A stretch of 64,000 nucleotides of DNA, taken from the NCBI RefSeq assembly GCF_001653235.2, contig NC_035793.1, forward strand, positions 1,550,001-1,614,000, read 5' to 3'. Positions 57,456 through 64,000 of the stretch are shown here, piece after piece. The notes beneath the pieces were generated by a model. It searched no databases. It worked only from the letters and a program-made list of their open reading frames with translations, and was not told the DNA's origin. This stretch comes from Pochonia chlamydosporia 170. Its lineage: Eukaryota; Ascomycota; Sordariomycetes; Hypocreales; Clavicipitaceae. A program made the position numbers and the translations under genes. Numbering within the stretch: position 1 is the stretch's first letter; each line of letters starts with the position of its first letter.

Positions 57456-59428
57456 ATGCCTTCTGCTTCCAAGGAAAAGAGACTCGCCAAGAAGGCCGCC
57501 GAGGGCAAGCTCAAGGGCGGAAAGGGCGCCAAGTCAAAGGAACCTGAGCTCGATGCCAACGGCAATGTTATCCAAGACGATGCTCCCGCCACTTCTGGAG
57601 AGAAGTTGGACGAGGTCAAGCGACTTGCTGAGCAGATGGACAAACACGGTATCTCTGATCGAGTTACCACTGGTGTTTTGGCATCGACCCAAGCCAGCAA
57701 GGACGTCAAGATTACCAGTACCAGCTTGGTCTTCCACGGCCGTGTCCTCATCACCGATTCAACCCTGGAATTGTCCTTCAGCCGCCGATATGGTCTCCTC
57801 GGTGAGAACGGTTGCGGAAAGAGTACCCTTCTCAAGTCTATTGCTGCTAGAGAATTTCCCATCCCTGATCACATTGATATCTACCTTCTGAACGAGGGCG
57901 CTCCCCCCAGCGACCTTGGTGCCCTGGAATGGGTCGTCAGGGAAGCCGAAAATGAGATGGACCGACTGGATAAGCTCGCCGAGAAGTTGCTCGAAGACGA
58001 GGGCCCTGAAAGCCCTGTTCTTATTGACCTTTACGATGTATGTGACACTCGAAACCTACTCATGCTGCCTACACTATGCTAACACTTTCCCTCTCACTAT
58101 AGCACATGGATAAGATGGACCCATCAACCTTTGCTACTCGTGCCTCGCTCATCCTCACTGGTCTGGGATTCAACAAGAAGACCATTCACAAGAAGACCAA
58201 GGATATGTCTGGTGGTTGGAGAATGCGAGTTGCTCTGGCCAAGGCCCTCTTTGTCAAGCCTTCTTTGCTGCTTCTCGATGATCCCACCGCTCACTTGGAT
58301 CTCGAGGCTTGCGTGTGGCTCGAAGAATACCTCAAGAAGTGGGATCGCACTTTGGTGCTTGTTTCACACTCCATGGACTTCCTCAACGGTGTTTGCTCGA
58401 ATATGATCGATATGCGCGACAAACAACTCCAGTACTATGGTGGTAACTACGACTCTTACAGCAAAACTCGTTCTGAGAATGAGACAAACCAGATGAAGGC
58501 ATATACCAAGCAGCAAGAAGAAATTGCCCACATCAAAAAGTTCATTGCCAGTGCAGGTACCTATGCCAATTTGGTCAGGCAGGCCAAGTCACGACAGAAG
58601 ATTCTGGACAAGATGGAGGCCGACGGCTTCATTCAGCCTGTCACTCCCGACAAGGTCTTCACCTTCCGATTCGCCGATGTCGAGAAGCTACCCCCTCCCG
58701 TTTTGTCCTTTGACAATGTCACATTCTCCTACTCTGGGGACCCAGCTGATGACCTGTACCGCAACCTGGAATTGGGTTTCGACATGGACTCCCGAACTGC
58801 CCTTGTCGGCCCCAACGGTGTTGGCAAGTCGACCCTGCTGCGTCTCATGACCGGCAAGCTGTCCCCCACTGGCGGTTCGGTTACTCGCCACACTCACTTG
58901 AAGCTTGGTCTCTACTCTCAGCACAGTGCTGAGCAGCTGGATCTCACCAAGTCGGCACTCGACTTCGTGCGAGACAAGTACAAGGAGAAGTCGCAAGACT
59001 ACCAGTACTGGCGTCAACAGCTCGGCCGATACGGTTTGACTGGTGACTCCCAGACTGCTCTGATGGGTACTTTGTCCGAAGGCCAGAAGAGCAGAATCGT
59101 ATTTGCTCTTTTGGCTATCGATGGCCCCAACATGCTGCTGCTCGACGAACCTACCAACGGTCTTGATATCCCCACCATTGACAGTTTGGCTGATGCCATC
59201 AACGCCTTTAGCGGTGGTGTTGTCGTCGTATCCCACGACTTCAGGTATGTACAGATCACCAAACTAGCAGAAAGAAACCCGATAAACTAACTTGTTGATA
59301 GACTATTGGACAAGATTGCCAAGCAGATTCTTGTATGCGAGAACCAGACTATTCAAGCTTGGGACGGCAGCATCGGCGAATACAAGAATTATCTGCGCAA
59401 GAAGATGATTTCTGCGGGTGCAGTGTAA
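57456..59428 (+). CDS. ARB1: ABC-F ATPase ARB1, ribosome biogenesis/export factor
   Basis: Three exons, 57456-58037, 58103-59244 and 59302-59428, give 616 aa (yeast Arb1 is 610). Introns are 65 and 57 nt with clean borders; the second splits an Arg codon (HDFR|LLDK). The protein has a Lys-rich start and two ABC domains. First: Walker [10 protein letters not shown], signature MSGGWRMR, Walker [13 protein letters not shown]. Second: GPNGVGKST, signature [19 protein letters not shown]. No membrane segment is present, as expected for ABC-F. It acts in 40S and 60S maturation and associates with ribosomes. The C-terminus is a short basic tail ([12 protein letters not shown]). Confidence 0.96.
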
Positions 59429-62400
59429 TCGACATGAAGCTTGTGCAAGATGAACATAAAATTGAATAGTTGGGCATAGACGGGACGACCAAAAGATGGC
59501 ATGATAGGGTTTGCGACGACATGGTATATAGCGGCGATCGGCATAGTCATCAGGAATGACAGGGAACAGGAAACGCCGCATTGACGCTGAGGCATGGCCG
59601 CGATACCCTTTAGAAGTGAGTTGCATGCATTCATGACAAGACGTTTGTTACGGGATAGACTTGGCACTTTTTTTTCTCATTTGTCGCTTTTTGGGATTAG
59701 TAGCTACAATGGCCTGCACGAACAGCAGACGTCCTTTAAAAGAACTTGTTGCATACGAAATAGCCGGATGCAAGCTTGGCAGCTGAAAACACTGCGTGAA
59801 TATATGCGTACGAGAAGAATATTGAGACGCATGTTATGTGAGTGGTTTCATCAGAACAGCGTGGAAAGCAGGGCTGGGCTTCGTACTGTGATTTAGGCCA
59901 ATCATTTGCTCCCCACGTTGCGGCTTGTCCAATTGGGGCAAAGAGCGGGTCTGAGGCCAAAAATAAACCAACGAGCTTTTTGTTGAAAACACCACCACAA
60001 CAATCGCGGGAAAAGCCCAAGTTTCTGGACTTATGAAGTGACTGGGCGTGCTTTCGCTGGGATGACACTCGTTTTCAGGAGCTTATTTGTGGCTCTGTGG
60101 GAGCTAGTTCTGACACGGGCTCTCGTTAGCAACACATGGCCTTGTAATCCACTTTACTAGGTATGTGAGCATCGTAGGCAGTCAATGACTGCTCTTCGTG
60201 ATTGAGCAGTGGCACTGTTTGCTCAGCGCTTACGGCCGTGATATAATCAGGGCCACTGCGCAGCTCGGTATGCTCGCTGGCCCCTCTGTCCGGACGTCTA
60301 GAGTTAGCGAAATGCATACACACCGAGCGGCGGCCATGGCAAGAAGAGACATTATTCCCACGGCATCGTGAGGCTGCATGGAGATTTCTGTGTGACGAGA
60401 AAGTCCGGAGGACTGGTCGGCTGCGCTGCAAAACTACCAGACAAGGTTGGGTTCCACAGCGTGGGCGGCTACTGTGCCTTGTCGCCTGCATCGGCTGGTT
60501 TGCTACTCGACAAGGTTTGATTGAGCGATTCCCCTGCCACGTTGTTCCTAGGATGGGTGAGGTAGTACTATTGTCTGGTGAGTTTTGTGATTGCGCTTGT
60601 GTTTATGCGTCTGGCTGTGCAGCTTCGGTTATTCTTTAGGTTTGTTCATGTTCACAGAGGAGTCAAGTTCTGTTGTTTTCACGAGCTGGCGATGCGGAAA
60701 CGGGCAGCGTGCACACATGACTGGAGGCAAAAGGCTATTTTCGCCTGCCTGGTCTCCATGTGGCCGTTGGTCCTTCCGCCCGGGCTGCACCAATCGACCC
60801 ATGTTCATCAAACTCACCCAAATATGGAGTACCTGGGCATGGCTGGCGCACGCACGGCACACCACCCACGCGCGGCAACAACGTTCGCTCTCAGTGGTAC
60901 CTGCCTGCCATGCCTTGCCTTCCATGGACGTGGACCGAGAGTAGCTCCCGCTGACAGCACAGATTCCCGCATACGTGCATCTCAGAGCCGAAGGCGGCTG
61001 CTCATTGGCCGCAGAGGTTTTTGCTGGCTGGTCCCTGACGATGTTTCCTAGATGAAAGCCGATGGGGGAGGGGCGTGCATGTGTTGACTGAGGGAGGGAA
61101 AAAAAATTTGTGGGAGCCATGGGCAGCTTGGTCTTGTGGGTTGACGATTGTTGACGTGGGCGAGGTGAAAATGTGTTGGCCACGGTGGAATTGGGAAGCG
61201 AGAGTTCGATGGGGAATGCTTTCGATCCTGGTTGTGTCTAACGATTGGGGGCAATTGTTCGGGTGGTCGAGGTTTGGTTTGGCTGATTGGAGGCGGGTCT
61301 CGTCCAAGTCTCAAAGGACATGGAGACGATTTTCTAGTCTTCCCAAGTTGGTCGGTGCTTGGGGCGGAAGTACCCACTTGCCCTTGACACCACCAAGGGC
61401 GTTGCGGCTTGCGGCTTCGCACGATTTGTGCCACACCAATCAACTGGCGAGGGTGTCCGGATGTCTGTGTGTTTTGCTTGCCTTGTGTCTGGTCTGGTCC
61501 CGTACTCCGTATTGTTGCTTGTTGGGGAGAGATCGATCGCCTTTCCCGTCGCGCACGCAACTTGACATTTTTTGGTCCAGATCCCGCAACAATTGCCACC
61601 CTGCCTACCTGCCAGCAACCCAGTCCGCATTTTCATCAAGAATAAATGGTGCGTCAACTTGGTGACCCGACTGACTTCCAAGAAGCATTTCCCCAGGTCT
61701 GAGTCGCAAGGTATTACATAGATGGATCAAGCATGCGTGGAGTGACGAATGGACTGCTGAGGTTCCAGGTTTGTAGATTCTTGCATCGGCGCGGCTTGGC
61801 CGGCTCCAGCTTCCAGCTCCAGGACCCAGAAGCCAAGGCCCCAAGGGACCAGACCTGACATTGATGATCAAATGGATCCGTTCATGTTTCCGCCTGCGTG
61901 CGTCCTGGTGGTCCAAAATAAGCTCGGTGCGAGCGGCTGTATGGCAAGGCAGGCCAACACACAGCAGGTCAAACTGGATGCCCTGCTGCAACATCATCCG
62001 CCATCACGGACTCGGCATTGTCTGGTCTGGTCTGCACCAGCAGGGCATCACCACTGGCCTTGTTTTGCTGCCGCCGATGCCCCCTTTCCCATCTCGCAGT
62101 CGAAAGTTGTGACCAGCGCTTGCATTCCGTGAATTCCACCCATCGCATCCATCTTTTTGACTTGTTGTCTCCATGTCAACACCATCATCACCGCTTGCCC
62201 CAGACCCGAATGACACATCGCCAGTGCATCAAAGAACACAACTATTCCACATCACCATCGCATCGCACCGCACCGCACCGCATCGTTTCGTTTGTTGCGC
62301 CCCTCCCACCCCTTGGCACTCAATCTGCCTGAATAAGCCAGCTTGCCATCCACCCGAACGAGGCTTTTTGCAACTATTCCACGGCAACTGTGAACAATCG

Positions 62401-62926
62401 AAACTTTCGCTCTGCATCAACCTTGCTCTTCGTTTTTTTTACACTTCGCGCCATCGTTGGCTTGCGGCTTTTGCATCTCCCCGCGACACCACGCACGGAA
62501 ATCTCTGAACCGGGCCATAAGCTGACGGTCTTGCTCACACGCGACAAACCCCGACCAAACCAAAATTTGCCTTCCCCTCTCGCACGTATGGGTTTGTCGC
62601 TTTAGACAACCTTTTCTTTTCTTTATTTCTTTATTTTTTCTTAATACATACACACTGCTGCTCGTAGCTGGAAAGCTCGACCCCACCGTTTCTGATAGAG
62701 AGTCAGAGACACCACACGGTCCGGAGTACCTGACCGGCTGGTCTTGGCTGCGAGTCCAGTCGCGAGTTGCGGGTTGATTAGTGCGTGCAAGCCGTGCTGG
62801 TCGCACCAAGATCGCCAGCGCTGCGCTGTCTCTGTGCGCACAAGAGACTGGAAGCGCGATTATATATTAATACCTGGGGATTTGTTTGCAGCGCGGCGCA
62901 GCGCAGTCGCAGTCGCAGTCGCAGAC
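59429..62926. other. 3.5-kb intergenic before the truncated regulator gene
   Basis: After the ARB1 3' UTR no gene is evident; open frames up to 196 codons near 61.0-61.7 kb are low-quality and overlap on both strands. The right part is C/T- and CA-rich, with tandem gcacc units near 62262-62280 and five-fold repeats of a gtcgca unit at 62905-62924, directly before the next ATG. This may be a long 5' leader with regulatory upstream frames. Confidence 0.45.
62905..62924 (+). repeat. Hexamer microsatellite (GTCGCA) just before the ATG
   Basis: About three to four units of gtcgca end two bases before the start codon at 62927. Probably leader sequence. Confidence 0.7.
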
Positions 62927-64000
62927 ATGGACAGCAACTTTCGATCGACGGTGCTGCAGCGGCCGCAGATTGGTGATGGCGATGGCCGTGAGCAACGCGA
63001 CAGAGACAGAGACAACCATGCACCAGGACAAGGAAATGAAAATGGTCGCGGACTCGTTCAAACTGGTCTTGGACCTGGACCTGGACCTGGACCTGGACAT
63101 CTAGATGATAGACACCATCCGCGAGACATGGACTCTAATGCCAATGTCAACGCACAAACTGGTGCAGGGAGCGCAATGCACCGACACATGCACTCAAACA
63201 CGTCCTTGTCCATGCCCTCGTCAATGTCAATGTCAATGTCAACCACAATGGGCTCCAGCCAGAACTCTAACATTGGCTCCTCCACAACGCCGGCCAGCTT
63301 CAGCCTGCGCTCCATCTCACCAACCCCAATCCGCTCCGCCCACGCCGAGTCCATCTCTGGCTCTGGCTCTGGCTCTGGCTCAAGTTTCCATGGTCCTCCT
63401 CCTCCTCCCTTTTCATCTCCTGGCAACAACACCAACGCCAGCAACGCCAACTCGGGCAGCGGCCATCATCACCACCATCTTCATCACAACCAAGCGAGTG
63501 CCCGTGATCTCGCCCTCGGTCACGGTGCCATCACGAGCCCGCCGCTGCATCACAGCTCCCACACTCAACAACACCACGCCAACGGAAATTATCGCGAGGA
63601 CCTCAATCACGCCTCCTTGACCACGGCTGCTGGTGGTGCAGCACCCGCATACATGGCGTCGTCTTCTTCAACACCAGCACCGCCTGGTGCCTCTCCGTCC
63701 ATGCCGTCGACTTCATTGTCCTCGAATCCATCGACTTCTAATAACCATAATCATCACCACCAACACGGCGCACCCCCATTGTCGCCTCGACACGCCCCAG
63801 CCTCATCCGCGTCCAATTACTATCCGCCACCTGCCTCGTCGCCCGAGTCTCGTCATCAATCTCATCTTCACTCTCGCGACAAACCTGCATCAGGCAGAGT
63901 CTACGACCCCACGACTGACACCACCAAGGAACGCAGGGTATCCGACTCCTGGCACAACGCGCCCCAGAACTCCACGCCAAAGGTAAGCCCGCGCTGCGCT
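62927..64000 (+). CDS. 5' part of a low-complexity regulator gene, cut by window end
   Basis: An ATG at 62927 opens 352 codons, ending with a consensus donor GTAAGC at 63983, so exon 1 is 62927-63982 and the intron runs past the window. The product is disordered: GPGPGPGPG, SMSMSMS, SGSGSGSGS, PPPPP and His-rich runs (HHHHHLHH). The last part is the only ordered-looking piece (YDPTTDTTKERRVSDSWHN). That piece reminds me of the N-terminal region of mould INO80 chromatin remodellers, but this is recollection and not proof. A nuclear regulatory protein is the safe reading. Repeats make the length of this segment variable between strains. Confidence 0.6.
   Translation, partial: MDSNFRSTVLQRPQIGDGDGREQRDRDRDNHAPGQGNENGRGLVQTGLGPGPGPGPGHLDDRHHPRDMDSNANVNAQTGAGSAMHRHMHSNTSLSMPSSMSMSMSTTMGSSQNSNIGSSTTPASFSLRSISPTPIRSAHAESISGSGSGSGSSFHGPPPPPFSSPGNNTNASNANSGSGHHHHHLHHNQASARDLALGHGAITSPPLHHSSHTQQHHANGNYREDLNHASLTTAAGGAAPAYMASSSSTPAPPGASPSMPSTSLSSNPSTSNNHNHHHQHGAPPLSPRHAPASSASNYYPPPASSPESRHQSHLHSRDKPASGRVYDPTTDTTKERRVSDSWHNAPQNSTPKVSPRCA

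Noticed and set aside
61048..61665. Overlapping frames of about 180-196 codons on both strands upstream of the last gene
   Set aside because: Pro/Arg/Gln-rich translations without domain; typical of biased leader sequence.

Overview
The window looks like nuclear DNA of a filamentous ascomycete, most likely a sordariomycete and plausibly Hypocreales. The evidence is short introns (46-105 nt) with GT...AG borders and CTAAC/CTGAC branch sites, single-gene transcription units on both strands, and gene families typical of moulds (GH55 and GH72 glucan enzymes, an Ysc84-type SYLF protein, an FTA2-like protein, ankyrin genes). The order and genus are my inference. I recognised about 27 protein genes, most of them by joining exons so that the frame and the family motifs both hold. 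I saw no tRNA, rRNA, CRISPR array or intact transposon.

Left part (1-26 kb) is a housekeeping block: CCR4 deadenylase (+), a frame-broken hypothetical gene (+), then on the minus strand a secreted M24 peptidase-like protein, a divergent mitochondrial carrier, an imidazolonepropionase-type amidohydrolase and Elongator ELP3. ELP3 is divergent from the succinyl-CoA ligase alpha subunit (+). A Ubc1-type E2 (-) stands head to head with the proteasome ATPase RPT2 (+). Next come a promethin-like lipid-droplet protein, a metallo-beta-lactamase-fold hydrolase and a secreted GH55 beta-1,3-glucanase, all minus.

Middle part (26-46 kb) is looser and more accessory: a SYLF-domain protein, three same-strand ankyrin genes (the last with an F-box-like start), a two-helix membrane protein with a zinc ribbon, a DUF2306-like membrane protein, a GST and a PAP2 phosphatase. 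A tiny spliced Cys/His-rich gene (46033-46306, minus) reads cleanly only when its intron is removed.

Right part (46-64 kb): a GPI-anchored GH72 glucanosyltransferase, then more than 4 kb of gene desert, an FTA2-like gene flanked by two diverged copies of a repeat with a transition-biased difference pattern, two small proteins of unknown function, the ABC-F ribosome-biogenesis protein ARB1, a 3.5 kb intergenic stretch, and the 5' exon of a low-complexity regulator-like gene cut by the window end.

Shared themes are mRNA/tRNA/ribosome function (CCR4, ELP3, ARB1), ubiquitin-proteasome (UBC1, RPT2) and cell-wall beta-glucan handling (GH55, GH72). There is no biosynthetic cluster. The least explained parts are the ankyrin trio, the repeat-flanked FTA2-like gene, the frameshifted gene near 6.2 kb and the small Cys/His gene.
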